From Karstenula rhodostoma CBS 690.94 (lineage: Eukaryota; Ascomycota; Dothideomycetes; Pleosporales; Didymosphaeriaceae), in assembly GCA_010093485.1 (NCBI GenBank), contig MU001494.1:1643937-1707936 (forward strand): a stretch of 64,000 nt of DNA, in the 5' to 3' direction. Of the stretch, positions 1 through 11,935 are shown in pieces. Positions within the stretch are counted from its first letter, which is position 1. Every line of letters starts with the position of its first letter. A program made the translations under genes and the position numbers. The notes below the pieces were generated by a model. It was not told the origin of the DNA. It searched no databases and was given only the letters and a program-made list of their open reading frames with translations.

Positions 1-1151
1 TCAGACAATATGAGTATGGCTTTTGGGACCAACCCGCCATCGATGTGCGAGTTGTTAGTTTTAGTGTTACATGCAGGAAGTTGTGGGGGCTGTATAAAGT
101 CGCGGAACAGGATTTTATACCCAGGACTTCCTGAAAGACATGCATGTCTCTGCCTGAGGGATTGAAAAAATCCAAACTCCATGGGGGTTTTCTTGTTCGT
201 TTCATTTTCGAGCAGGAGCAGGACGGGAGGACTCATACACCATGATGTTGCGGAGTTTTTAACGCATGGTTTTGCGCGACACCCTTCTTTCGAAGTTGAA
301 GATGGCTCATCGATGACCAAGACCCGAGCATGTCGTCGTAGGGTACACCTGAGGGCCGTTGTAGCCGAATTTGGGCCCGGCGCGGAGACAGCATGTGCCG
401 ATAAGTGTCGAATTTTAGTGGCCAGCAAAATTTATGGGCGATGTTGAGAGTGTACCCAAGATCCTCCCCCATATGAGATATCCAAGGTGGTTTGCAAAAG
501 ACACACGGAAACACCATACGTTCCCCTCTTTTTCATTTTTAGTGCCGAACATTGATGACGGGTGAAATGAGAATATTCCACGAGGATCGCTGCACGCGTA
601 ACCGTACCGTAAGCTTGAAACGACCAAAGAGCACCATGGCAATCTCCGTTGTGGGCTTTAGTGTGTGTGGTTTGTCGCGGATGCGATCGCTCCGAACGAT
701 CGGCCAGCATGGAGAGAAGTGGTCAGGCTTTTAGAAGAGAACCATAGAAACACCATGAGATCTCTTCAGGTCTTTTTTGGGTGACCAGAGTTGGCCGCGA
801 GTGCAACTGTGAAGAACTCTCAAGTGAGAGCATGTTCCTTAAATCCAGGAATTCATCCGAAGTCCCCAAAGCGTCGTAGATTAGGTAAGCTACACCGGCT
901 GAGATTTAACATCATCGATACAAACGAAACGTGACAAATCGGAGCATGATTGAAGCCGTGATGATTAGTATTAGGTCATCCTTATCTATCTATCCATTCA
1001 AATGATATGAAGAAGCAGCCGTTGCATTTTGTATAACACCTGAAAGCTGAGAGAGCCGCCAGTGCAATCCCGAAGATGGCCAACGCCAGACCAATACAAT
1101 GTACCCCAGCAGAGAGATTTAAGATTGTTTTCCGTCGTGTCCCTTGTAATC
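1..1151. other. intergenic / 3' flank, no gene supported
   Basis: Only short overlapping open frames (under 100 codons) occur on both strands. None has a recognisable motif or a consistent splice pattern. The right end is the 3' flank of the homeobox regulator, whose stop lies at 1152-1154. I see no RNA gene or repeat here. Confidence 0.5.
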
Positions 1152-4100
1152 TTACGCCCTTGAGGTGGTAGGCATAGCAAGATCCACATCCAAATCCATA
1201 TCCATGTTGAACGTCAAATCGCTATCATCCCACGGCAACACCTGCGAGTGATCCATCGTCGCACCTGCGCTCATATCCAAATCGACAAAGCCAGAAGTCA
1301 CAGGTAAGTTGGCCCCGAATGCTGCCGTCGTCGTCGCAATGTCGAAGTCCGATCCGGCCGTCGTGAAAGCAGGGAAGCCATAACTGGTGTCAAGGGCCTC
1401 ACCAGCAGCGTTGCATACCATCTCGCTGATAGGTGTCATGAAGGCTGCATGGCTTTTCGAGAACGGTGCCAAAGTGGTATGGAATTCGCCGTCGTCGCCG
1501 ATGCAGAAGCCGCCAGCTCCCGTGCCCTCCAAGCCGTCCATCGCTACGTTGAAGCCCCCAAAGTCGGCGAAGCTAGTCATGGGGAGATTGGACGCGCCTG
1601 ATGTGGTGGCAGAGGTAGTGAGACCGGGCATCTGTGTGACTGGGACAGATATCTCGCCCGCTTTCGCTATCGCCGTGCTGCCAACCAATGTGCACTCAAA
1701 CGCACGCGCGCGTGCTACAGGATCGCTTGAGTTTTTCGTTATGCAGTGGAAGTTTTTTAGATTGAAACTCTCATCGAGCTGCGCGCTTGGCGTCAAGCCT
1801 AGATCTTCCAGGACCTCATGGTTGGAGTATTGATTCGCAATTGCTTGTGGTTGTGTGAGATCCATGCCATGTGCTTTCCTGAAGAGGTTGAGCCATTCCG
1901 GATTGTCGGCTGCGGTCTGTTCCCATGGATCGTCCGCTTCGTATAGGATGCGCCGAGCTTGACTCTGAAGCATTGCATCTGTGACCGAACCGGCTCCATT
2001 GAGTTCGATATGCTCACGCGCAAAGCGACCGAGACGCAGCGTGAGTACCTCCCAGCACGTTACGTACGGACGAGGAGGCGTGCGCGACGTTGTATGGGGC
2101 GAAGGCTGCTGCGCTGTGCCCGAGTTGGGGGAGTCATCTACGGTGAAATTATTTGTGTTCGGGGAGATTTCGTTCCCGGTGGGCAAGAGGACTTCAAGAT
2201 CGGTTTGTCCGAAGTGCAAGCCTGGATGTTTCAAGGATGACGAGTTCGTGGCGGAAAATGGGAAGGGAGACTTGCTCTCGTTCGCGATCAGATATGGTGG
2301 CATGGCATTGGTGACGTGTTGGGCGACATGCGGATCGAGGCCCCTGCAGCCTTTCCAGTTCCTCATGGTTGCTCCATTGCGGAACTCTTTCGCGAGGTGG
2401 TCACACCGATCTTGCCATTTGTCGAACGTCTTGGCGCAGAAGCCACAGCGCGAATTTATGACTTGAGCTTCCGCCTTCCAAGCTTCCATACTTGGGGTCA
2501 TCTTACACCCGTGCCTAGGTCGATAGTCAGTATGAATCCAAGTCCGACTTTCTCCTTCTGGCAATGGTACTCACATCAAGCGAAGATGTTGCCTAAGGTG
2601 GTCTTTGCGATAGAAAATCCGTGCTTCCATGCCTTTTTCTTGGCACGCACGGTGATTGTGGGATTCCAAGTGGGCGTTGCTAGGGTTCACCTCATCGCAG
2701 TAGACGCATTTGCGTTGTCCAGATGAGGTGCAGGTGATAACGTCCCCGAGCGGAGCGCATATCCATTTCTCAAGAGAAAGGTGGAGAGACTTCTCGTGGC
2801 GGGTCCAGTCGTATTTGTTCTTGAAGGTATCAGTGCAGAAGGTGCCTGACAAATGTAAGCAAGGTGAGGGTAGCTTAGCGCACTATTGAGGATAAGAGCA
2901 TAGCAGAACCCTTAACATGTACATGTAGGACGAGAGAACTTACATTGGAACATGCGCATGTCACTTTCCGCGTCATGCTTCGGCGTTCGAGTTGGCATGC
3001 GTCGTCGCCTGCGCCTCTCCTTCGACTTCAAACTATTGAATGAACCAAGAGAGTGTCGCGAGCTTTGTGAATACGTGGCAGAGGTAGACGAGCCAATAGA
3101 TCCTGAAGAAAGAATCGTGGGGCCAGTCTCCAGGGATGTGATCGAGGGTGCACGGAAGACGGAGAAACTGCCGGTGCTGTCGTTCGAGTTCTCCTTCCTG
3201 TGGCTACTCGCGTTGCTTCGTTCGCCATCGTCAGGAAAGTCGAAAGTCTCAACGTTGCGAGCAATAGCTTGCAGAGGAGCCGGTTCGTTCTCAGGGGGAG
3301 AGTGCTTCCATCGCTCGAACGGATCTGTCTGAGGTCAATTCTGACTCATTTGCTGCTGAGTCGCAGCTGGGGATGCTTTGTGTTGGCTTGGATCATCCAG
3401 GCGGTATTTAAAAAACCGACCCTGACTGTTAGAGGTAGAGGTATCAGGGGTATACTGACTCAAAGACTCCCAAGTTCGGCCCGGCGGAATATTCACGGGC
3501 TCGGTCACTGGTCGCAAACTAGGCGATGAAGTTCGCTTCGGTCGCGCCTTGTGCCTTCGCCTCGTGTTTGCCATCCAGTTTGAGATCTGGCTCAGAGATA
3601 GACCAGCCTGTTTACCTAAAGCTTCCTTCTCTTCTTCGGTTGGGTAAGGGTTGTCGATATGCGCGATCATCCAATCCTTCAGCATCTTGGTCGCAGCACG
3701 CGGGAAGCGGGCAGCCGCAGCACCCTTCTTTGGTCCCTTGTCTTCAGTTTCGTCTTCTTCGATCGGTCCTTGATGACCAAGGGAACGCATTGGTTTCTTT
3801 CCGGTGAAGCCTCCGAATGTCCTCTCGCTAACCTCGGCCACACTGTGCAGTGTGTCTAAGGCGGTCCGCTTCATTTGCATCGGCATCTTCTCAGGGTTGG
3901 TAAAACTGCAGGGGCGGAACAAAGCATTGCAGGGTGAACATCCGGATGACTTTCCCTTGTCAGCATCGTAGATGAAACACTCCAGTGATTTTGATCGACA
4001 ATATTCACAGGGATGGGGTGGTTTCTGGTATCTAGGGAGCCTGAGGGAATGAGCAAAAGAATGAAGTGTATTGCAAGATTTGAAACTCACCAACTTGAAA

Positions 4101-4206
4101 AGTCGGTGTTGAATTCCTCTTCGGGCACAATGTCATCATGGAGCGTGTCCGGGAGTGATACGTCTTGGTTGAAGGAAGCGCAAAGGCATCTGGACCTAAT
4201 CAGCAT
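1152..4206 (-). CDS. homeobox / C2H2 zinc-finger transcription factor with an N-terminal Zn2Cys6-like cluster
   Basis: Probable nuclear DNA-binding regulator of the fungal 'homeobox and C2H2' family. My model is complement(join(1152..2514, 2575..2845, 2944..3324, 3421..4040, 4091..4206)), 916 aa, with all phases closing. Domains in order: six cysteines spaced C-x2-C-x6-C-x12-C-x2-C-x6-C at about residues 50-83 (a Zn2Cys6-like spacing); a TALE/KN-type homeodomain at about 149-205 ending in WMANTRRRHK; a Ser-rich linker with a basic patch (KERRRRRRMP); C2H2-type fingers from about 371 (FQCTFCTDTF...HEKSLH), continuing through CVYCDEVN and DHLRQHLRLMH to CGFCAKTF; then a long Thr/Ala/Asp-rich tail. 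The splice joins restore CTFC and RLMHGCKM exactly. The start is the weak point: 4206 is the first in-frame ATG after a stop, but an upstream exon near 4215-4290 (ATG at about 4303) is possible. Targets are unknown. Confidence 0.88.
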
Positions 4207-5711
4207 ATTCTCTTACAGGAGTCACCTTGGAGCTTCTTCCGAGTACAGAGGCAAAGGACGCAAGGATATTCGGAAGACTGCCAGCCGCGGGGAGGATAAA
4301 CCATGGGGTATCAAGGATGAGCCTGGTCAGAGCCAGTATAACACAACGGACTCCCGAGCGTAGTTACAAAACATCTTTGCATGCCGCCCTGGTAGGATTT
4401 GAAGTGTACAAGTTGCGACTTACCCCTCGTCGCCTTCCTGGCCGTAAGCAGGACAGCCGACGCGATGTTTGCTGACACGTGACGCCGGTCGGCTTGGTAG
4501 CGGAGATCCAAGTTCTTGTACTATCGAGGAGGCCTCTCCGAAATCAAAGAATTGGGCCATATCGGATTGAGCGCTGGGCGTGGCCATGTTGAGCAAACTT
4601 TACTCGGCCGTGGCACGAGAGCGAGAATGGAAGGCGGATCGGCCTGGGAGGGAGGCACGCCCTCCGAATCTGCAGAATTGACGATAGGGCGTAAAATGTA
4701 GGTTTAAAGCATGGAAGAGATGTCGCAGTCCTATGTGCGATGTGAGTAAGGAAAGAGTGCTGGACTGGAGTCACAACTGCCTCGGGATGCGCGAGCTAGG
4801 CTCGTTCGGGTGCAGAGACGGCAACCACAGGGCGTGGAATTGACATGCGGCCCGTGCGCCTTATTTAGCTAGGGCGGACTTGGGGCGCATCCTTTCGGCT
4901 TTTCCTCCGGGCATCGGCATCAATTGTTTCTTTCGGCTGAGTCAGGGCGTTATGTGTGAGGATGGAACGGCGTATCTATGATTCCTCCGAATTGTGAGAT
5001 GTCTATGTCATTCTCTTCCTACAAGAATTGACCAGTCGACGCCGTCATTCGGCTGCTGCCTCATCCATCTAGGACGAACAGCAACAAATTTTACCATTTA
5101 TAGGTAAATGGATATGTATCATGCAAAATCCATCGCGCGCAGTCTCCGGAGCCGCGGTAGCCCTTCATACATACGTGAACACTTACAGTCGTTCCGTTCA
5201 GATGTTTCCTCTTACCGAAACCTAGCTAGCGCACACCATTAGAGTTCATCGGCTGACAAACCCCACAGCGCCCCTCCTTTATCCCTCCGATTCGCCCGCC
5301 AACCATCCAGAAAAGCGTCAGCACCGTCATCTGCAGGCAGGGCTACGAGATGTCCTTGTCGTGTGATGGCGCACTTTGGGGGACATCTAGTTTACGTTCT
5401 ATGCGCGCTGATGACGAAGCGCATGTTGATGTCGTCGGTGAGTAGAAGGATGTCGGCAATGCGAAGAGTACGAGTCGCAACGCTTGGCATAGATGCAGAT
5501 GCTCACTCGGGCATAGCCGATAACACTTGCAATTTTGCGTTGGTGAGTCAACATCTCTCTTGACGAGATTGACATAGGTACAGTATGACAAAAGTAAAAG
5601 TAGAATTCCACATCCGATCGCTAATGCGCTAGATCCAACAGTCCCCAGTGTAGACCCACAATGTCCACGGACCTTTATATGCTATGCTTCCCCCAACGGA
5701 GATCTAGTCTA
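4207..5711. other. intergenic region between the homeobox gene and the MFS gene
   Basis: This contains the 5' flank of the homeobox regulator and the 3' flank of the MFS transporter. Its left end may hold an extra 5' exon or leader of the regulator (about 4215-4310). Small open frames occur on both strands, but none shows a domain or coherent splicing. No RNA gene or repeat was seen. Confidence 0.45.
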
Positions 5712-7738
5712 TCAGTGTGTAAATCTGAACTCCAGTCGCTTGTTGCCGTCATCCTTCGTACCTCTAAGATACCTCAATTTCTCTTCCTCACTCATACCGT
5801 GCCAAACCCTCTGTCTTTGCCTGTTCCTCCAGACGTACCAAGCCTTGGTTGCTAGATACAAGAATATGTTGACTATGCATAAAACGAGAACAACGCGGTT
5901 TCCACGTTTATACTTGGGCGCATCGTCTTCACGGTAGATGTTGGCCGCGATGATGCCGGACGTCTGGACAGACATGTTGTAGATCGCAGCAGACACTGTG
6001 CGGGCGCGAACGTTGTTTGCGTTGCGGGAGTTCCAGCCCACTTGGATGGGATGCGCTGTACGTGATGTTGTTAGTTTCTGCCACATCGCAAAAAACGTGT
6101 GTGCTTACCGCTTGGGTAGCAGAGAAGAAGCGTCATGATTGTCCATGCCAGCCACTTGTTGATCTCTGTCAGATCGTAAACGTTCAGGAAGACGATGAAC
6201 GGTAGCGCCCACAGCTGGCCGATGAGGGACGTGAACGTGAGCTCGCGGAAAATCTCCGCTGCGTACGTGAGGCCGAGCATCGTCACCACGTGGAGCACTT
6301 TACTGGGCACAATCAAGAGGTTGGTCTTGAATGTGTCGAATCCGATAGTCCGAAGTGTGAGTGTGAGGTAGTTGTTCGTAGGGGTCATTGGCGTTTGGAA
6401 GGTCAGGCCCAGGATGTAGATTGGCCAAAGGTCGTAGTCTTTCATACTTTGCCATAGCAGCTTTGGTGTTAGAGCCTCGCGATTATGCATTGAGCTCTTA
6501 CTTGGATCTTCGCGCAGGATTCGGTTGACTATGATACTTTCCTCGCGTTTGGTGAACCAGCCCTTGTGGCCGCGCAGCCAGCCAGAGGTACTGGTTGGGC
6601 TGGATGGCATAAGAAAGAAAGCCAGGAGTCCCACCACGAGAGTAAGCAACCCCTGTTAAAATTGAGCTTTAAGTTATGACGAATGGTTCAAGCGCTTACC
6701 TCTATAAGAAAAAGCCATCTCCAGCCAGCCTTGTTGTCCACGCCACGAAGATGCAATATGCCAAATGCCAGAAAGCCTCCCAGCACATCAGCAAACGCAG
6801 AGGCAGTCCAGAAGAACCCAAGGCGCAGAGAAAGCTCATGATGTTTATAAAAGTACGAGAGATACAATATCACCTGGTACCGATTAGCTTGAGGTCGTTT
6901 GTTCAGCGTAGGCAAATCTTGACCTCCGGGATGAAACCGCCTTGAAGCATGCCCAGCAGTGCTCGGCACCAGAGAAACGAAGACCTGCCCCTGAGAAAGA
7001 ATTGTAGTGAGCCGACCAAGGACCATACGACCATTTGTGTAGGAACCCAGATGTCAGGTCCGACCCATTTTGCCACGAGCTGCGAAGGAAGCTCGGCGCA
7101 CAAGAATGCCAGCTTGAAGACAGTATTACCAATATTGTAATCTGAATCGCTCAGCCATAAACACCGGTTCCTTTCTTGCCACACTTACCGTTGGTAGTCA
7201 TTTGCAGATCTTCAAGAAAATTGTCTGCCAGAGCTTGGTTCAGATTGGATCTGTCCAGTTCGAGGGCCATGAACATAATGGCAGCAAATAGCATGATGCG
7301 AAAATCAATCTTGCGCACTACTGCGTTCTCCTCGCCCCAGGTCCATCGCGCGCTCGGATCAAAGCGATGCGCGTTTTCCCACGTAGGCGGGGGCCGATAC
7401 TCCTGCAAGGTTTCCGGGTCGTCGAAGACAGATGGCTGAGTAGCTATCTGCTCTGGGTCGTACAGGCCATGAGATCTCTGGAACCAAAATCTTTTTTCAC
7501 TGTTGGGTAATGCGAGCGCCAACGATTTGCCATCTCCTAGCAATGCTGAAGCCGCCGAATAGCCGTCCGCCTCTGCGCCATCCCGAAAAGTGTCATAATT
7601 GTCCGAGGCATCGTCCAGGATAGGCGATGCAGAGTCTCTGAATGGCGAGGTCCTTTCCTGGCCATCTCTTGTCTTCGACATGTTTCGCATTGGGATCTCC
7701 ACGTTCGAAGAGCTGATGGCCGCACTTTCCTCCATCAT
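5712..7738 (-). CDS. MFS transporter, allantoate/pantothenate permease-like (anion:cation symporter family)
   Basis: Predicted plasma-membrane permease for a small organic anion or vitamin. The resemblance is to the fungal Dal5/ACS-type MFS group, and the substrate cannot be read from sequence. Model: complement(join(5712..6055, 6109..6652, 6700..6873, 6924..7141, 7189..7738)), 609 aa; four introns of 47-53 nt, phases closing. A hydrophilic N-terminus of about 130 residues leads into the first helix ([24 protein letters not shown]). The family-typical DYNIGNT segment follows, then [18 protein letters not shown], the [14 protein letters not shown] helix, and a central loop. The second helix bundle includes [21 protein letters not shown]. 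The chosen start is the first ATG of an ATG-ATG pair at 7738. The long N-terminal extension is Ser/Asp-rich and could be regulatory. No adjacent metabolic genes hint at the substrate. Confidence 0.88.
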
Positions 7739-9138
7739 GCGACATTTGCGCACGAGGGCAGTTAAGTACCATCAAAAGCATCAATGATGTGTTTGAGGCT
7801 AAGATCACACCTTTGTCTCATGTGCCAGAGTTTACTGGGTACTGTAGAACGTGGACAGGTGGGCTTCACGGTCAGACGCGCCTGACATCATTTACACACG
7901 CGCTTGCGTGCTCGAGGCGCGCAGAGACACGTGCGCTCCTGCAAAAGCAATGCATTTCGCTACTTCACGACCTGTCGGTTCTTTCGGAAATGCATATCGA
8001 TGTTGCTCATAGCTTGCAGTCAGTGGTGCTTTGCCCGAGGGTTTGTGATTGAGCAGCGACGAGCGGTGGTTTCAGGTTCCTTTTCTCCGGTTGTAGTCAG
8101 TATACCTAGCATCATGGTCAACTAGCTCCATCCTTTACATCTACTTCGGCTCCTTTGGATGCCGCTTTCGAGGTTACTGTAAACGAGTAGATCCGTCGTG
8201 CGGAGGCAAGTACGCGAACAGCGTCGAAATATAAAAGCCAACGTACAGTAAAAAAAAATTCCAAGAATACCTGGGGCGAGCTAGGCCGCGATGGCTTGGG
8301 AGCTGCTCAACACGATACTCGCCCCATCCCATTGCAAAGAGGCGAATGTGATCTTTAGGTAAAGTTGAGCAGATGATCGAAGGCGCAGCGTAGCCGGGTC
8401 CGGAACAGTTATGCCGAGTGTAGGGTACAATTCATGATAAGAAGGCCGCCGCGCACTGTTCGCTGGGACCACCTGACATTCTGCCTTTCTCTTGCTTGCA
8501 TCTGATGTGGAGCTTCCGATATTGCCAGCGCGTGCATGTCCGTTGGCTGGTTGTTCCGAGGACGAACGTGCAGTGCGGAGTGCGTCCTGGTGCTGTGCTG
8601 TGCTGTATCCCGATGGTTTGCCACTCTACCCCGGACCATCCCCGGGACGGTCGCTCATGTCCACAGTATTTCCTGGCCCCGTTAGAGAGACGGCGAACCA
8701 TGACTCTCCATATCGGATACAGCCGCTCGCGGCAGTTTCATCCATCGTTGACCGGGTACGCGCATGATGAGAGAGCCGGACAAGCTGTCCGCCAGAGGTC
8801 GGCGCGGACTAGCGACGAATGCCAACGCATCGCTGCACGCATCGCACCGTTGTCAAGCGGCCCAATACATGCAGAGCTAGCCAGTCCCGCAGGCATGAAG
8901 TGTCCACAGCATCGTGTAGCATGTTCTCCGTCACCGCCCTCGCTTTGCTTAAGGGCATTGAACCGCCTCGAGTGCTGTGAAACGGCCCAGAAGCACACAA
9001 AGCCTCACCACACGCCGCGCCCGGTACGCCTCTCGTAACCCCACCACTGCGGGGAACATTCTTACCACAGGCCTTACTTTGCCCACTGGATGTTCGGTAA
9101 TAATGCCAGCAGCGACTGATTCATGACTACATGCTGAG
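7739..9138. other. intergenic, no gene supported
   Basis: This is the upstream region of the MFS gene (left) and of the small Cys-rich protein (right). Open frames of up to about 180 codons near 8.5-9.0 kb overlap on both strands with arginine- and cysteine-rich, non-protein-like composition. I read them as chance frames in GC-rich DNA. Confidence 0.45.
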
Positions 9139-9884
9139 ATGGATGCGGCTCCGAATTGTGCTATTTGCAATGCGCCTCCCTATCCAGAATGTCCCTGCGA
9201 GGCAGAGCGCCTGCAGATTGCGGTCAAGCAGGCTGAACACCGCGCCATGGAGGAGCAGCTGACCGAGATACGGTGCGCAGTGCCACTTATGCCCTATACT
9301 TGTCTTGACAACGGTTGCTCATTGTGGACAGCGACTGGGTCATTTCGCACGCGCGCCAGCACATCTTGAACCAGTTCGAACGCCTCACGACGACGCGCAA
9401 AGCCCAGCACTCGGCCTACCTTGCGACCTTGCCCAACTATACCGTCTACATGCAGTATTCAGGGCACCCGCCGATTCATGCCATCTATATCGAGAACCTC
9501 CAGCGCCAGATTGCCGAGGCACACGCCGAGTTGAAGCGTGGCATCGATGCCGACTGGCGCGCCTCTGTGCTCCGCTATCCAGACGTGCTCGACTACTTCT
9601 ACAGCTTGGTACAACTGAGAATACCGGACGAACGCTCACCGCAGGTTGTGGAGCCTCCGTTTGCCGCTGCGGGATATGCCGACAGAGGATTTGCGAGTCA
9701 AATAGCAAAGGAGAAGAAGAAAAAGAGAAGGGACAGCTCTTTAGCACCACCAGAAAGAGGAATGCATATGGATGAACCGCCCATGCACGCAGTTTTGGGG
9801 CGGGTGAGAGGCCCACCAGCTGCACCGACACCTCCTCTCGCCGGAGGGTACGCTCGTCCACCACCCATGTATCCTGGGTACTGA
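9139..9884 (+). CDS. conserved hypothetical protein with N-terminal Cys cluster
   Basis: Function unknown. Model: join(9139..9272, 9332..9884), 228 aa. The 59-nt intron joins ...LTEIR to DWVISHARQHIL... in phase. The N-terminus has a compact CxxC...CxC arrangement (CAICNAPPYPECPCE) that could bind zinc. An amphipathic, charged helical region follows (ERLQIAVKQAEHRAMEEQL), then a helical middle with many His/Tyr (QHILNQFERL, YLATLPNYTVYMQYSGH). Next come a Lys-rich patch (KEKKKKRRD) and a Pro/Gly/Tyr-rich tail ending PPMYPGY. The overall look matches small uncharacterised proteins seen across Pezizomycotina (from memory, not checked). The start ATG follows several stops and begins the Cys cluster directly. 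A scaffold or RNA-associated role is conceivable, but nothing in the sequence proves it. Confidence 0.8.
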
Positions 9885-10563
9885 GCAGGTCGTTACCACG
9901 ACCCTGGATGCTCAACGTATGTCAACCTGGTCAGCGAAGCACAAGAGCCTTAGTGTGGGCCGACAAGCCGCTATTTGCGCGATCGACTGCACCACTGCTC
10001 CCCAGTGCTGGACATTCCTTTCCCTCCCATATTATTCTTGCAACACGAAGCAGATGACGTTCACGACTAGCATATTCGGCGTTCTATCTCCACCCACTGC
10101 AAGCTTCTCAATGCTGCAAGGTCGTTGGCGGTTCTTTTGCTTCCAGGCATCAAGCATAGCACGGAGTTGTGGTTTCTGCTGCATTTTTTACCTTATCTTT
10201 CCGCCTCGCACGCATGTAAATAGCTATCTGCAGGTGCTCATATGATATCAATTATGCATCACATGTCCATTTTCGTCTGAACAGATCCTATCCGCGATTT
10301 CTATGCCAAGTAAATATGACTAAGCAAAACCAGGCTGAGCTAGGTTAGTTCCGCATCAAGCTTTCGAGCTCGCGGCTTCCCAAAGTTTACTCAAGATCGC
10401 CAACGGTCACACATGCTCTGGTCTACTTAGCATATCCGCATTTGCGATCTATACTCACGCGTATTTGGATCGAGACAATCTACCCGCTTCGACACCATCA
10501 GCCTCCCGAGAACCACGCGTCGCATACCACCTCGATCTACACAGCGCACGTCACACTGCCGCC
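9885..10563. other. intergenic region upstream of the Snu23 gene
   Basis: Pyrimidine-rich stretches are scattered through it. The last 100 nt form the leader of the Snu23-type gene: the frame is open further upstream, but no ATG precedes 10564. No other gene or repeat was seen. Confidence 0.45.
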
Positions 10564-11175
10564 ATGGACAAGAAGTCCGGTGCTTACGGCGGTGCGACAG
10601 GTGGAGGCGATACCGACTTTCGTAAAACATTCGACCGCGAAAAGTACGCCTTGCTCGCCAAAGAACGCGAGCAGCGGGAGCGCGAGGAAGGCAAAGCCCG
10701 CTATGAAGCCAAACAGGAAGGGCGCTCCTACCGGCGCCGTGCCTCCACGCCCGAGGACCTCAGAATGGCTGAAGTGCGCACGTCACGCGTCGACGTTGCC
10801 TCGCTGGTCGGAAAAACCATGCTCGTTCCTGCCGGCTCGGGCGTAGGCAAGCGTGGAAAATCCGCAGGGTTCTACTGCGAGGCTTGCGATATCACGCTCA
10901 GGGATAGTCCGAGTTGGATCGAGCATCTGAATTCGAAGCAGCATTTGGGCAACACGGGGCAGAGCATGGATGTCAGGAGGGCGACGCTGGACGAGGTTAG
11001 AGAAAGGCTGCGGTATCTTAGTCGGAAGAGGAGAGAGGCGATGCAGAAGGAAGAATTGGATCTGGACAAGAGATTGGATCAGCGGAGAGAGGAAGAGGAC
11101 AAGGAGCGAGAGGCGAAGCGGCAGAAAAGAAATGAGAAGAGGCGGGCGAAGAAGGATGCTTGGGATGAGTTCTGA
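10564..11175 (+). CDS. SNU23: U4/U6.U5 tri-snRNP zinc-finger protein (Snu23/ZMAT2-like)
   Basis: Orthologue candidate of yeast Snu23/human ZMAT2, a component of the spliceosomal tri-snRNP in the nucleus that joins the pre-B/B complex. Single exon, 203 aa. The N-terminal motif FRKTFDREKYALLAKERE is typical of the family. The basic linker contains VGKTMLVP, and the U1-type/C2H2 finger runs YCEACDITLRDS...WIEHLNSKQH (C105, C108, H121, H127). The finger is followed by the conserved block MDVRRATLDEVRERL and a Lys/Glu-rich coiled segment. The start at 10564 (gccgccATGG) is the first ATG in the frame and has good context. Odd point: many relatives end in a Gly/Phe-rich MGFxGFG tail, while this frame stops at WDEF, so the tail is lost or lies in an exon I could not find. 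Confidence 0.9.
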   Translation: MDKKSGAYGGATGGGDTDFRKTFDREKYALLAKEREQREREEGKARYEAKQEGRSYRRRASTPEDLRMAEVRTSRVDVASLVGKTMLVPAGSGVGKRGKSAGFYCEACDITLRDSPSWIEHLNSKQHLGNTGQSMDVRRATLDEVRERLRYLSRKRREAMQKEELDLDKRLDQRREEEDKEREAKRQKRNEKRRAKKDAWDEF

Positions 11176-11296
11176 ATGGAGAGCATGGCCAAGGAGCAGA
11201 TCAAGAACAGGCAATTGGCGTTGAGGTTGGACATCGAAGATACCCCGGCATATTGCCATTTTTCATATTCAAAACCATTCATGATACATGTTTCTA

Positions 11297-11515
11297 CTGT
11301 GGTTGCAACCCTATCTTTTGTTAGTAGGACTTCTTGGCCCGGGTTTAAACTAAGGTAAGATAATATAAACCTGCTTATAAATAGACCTCTTTAGTCCTAA
11401 TAGAGTATAGTATAATATATTTTAGGTATAGTCTATATCTTTAGGGAGGATTGATTAGATAACAGTATCCCTGCTCTAGAAGACGTACTAACAAAAGATA
11501 GGGCTGCAACCACAG
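11297..11515. mobile_element. 219-bp MITE with 30-bp terminal inverted repeats and TA duplication (mariner-type)
   Basis: The left end 11297-11326 begins CTGTGGTTGCAACCC. The right end 11486-11515 is its reverse complement with one mismatch in 30 positions. Both ends are flanked by TA (11295-11296 and 11516-11517), the target-site signature of Tc1/mariner elements. The interior is AT-rich, codes for nothing, and is too short for a transposase, so this is a non-autonomous element. It sits between the Snu23 gene and the GST gene, 121 bp past the Snu23 stop. Confidence 0.85.
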
Positions 11516-11517
11516 TA

Positions 11518-11935
11518 AGTGCCTCCGCCCTAATGTCCTTGGGTAACTTACTTGCTCTTCGCAAATAAAGAAAAGCAATGTAATTGTTGAAGTCGTTCAA
11601 GACATCAGCATTTGTCACTTCGTCTGACTTGGTCCGTTGTGCTAGAGCTCGAGAAATGGTGTCGTGCTAGCTTGGCAATTGCGGGGAAGCTCCTGCCGTA
11701 TCAACGACAACCCATGGATGCCGCGAATACGTACATAGTTGACGCCATCTCGCTAGCTGCCGCATTTCAAATCAACAGTTCTATAGTATATCGTGTACGG
11801 AAACCCAGCATCCTCAACCTCCTCCAAGCTACCTAGATAAACCTGTGACCTCAACAACCATCGTGCAGCGCCGCTAGTTGTTGCATATCTCCTTTCCAAC
11901 ACCCACTTCCTCGCATATTCGAAACCCGCAACAAG
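11518..11935. other. intergenic / GST promoter region
   Basis: This is the region between the MITE and the GST start. It contains the GST promoter and leader. No coding frame with support was found, and no clear TATA box stands out. Confidence 0.4.

Noticed and set aside
3335..4093. Homeodomain exon as a separate gene starting at 4093
   Set aside because: The apparent start codon is TTG inside an intron (GTGAGT...CTCAG), and the exon joins in phase to exons on both sides.
8496..9038. 180-codon open frame on the plus strand
   Set aside because: Overlapped by frames on the other strand, Cys/Arg/His-rich composition, no motif and no defensible splice sites. Most likely chance in GC-rich DNA.
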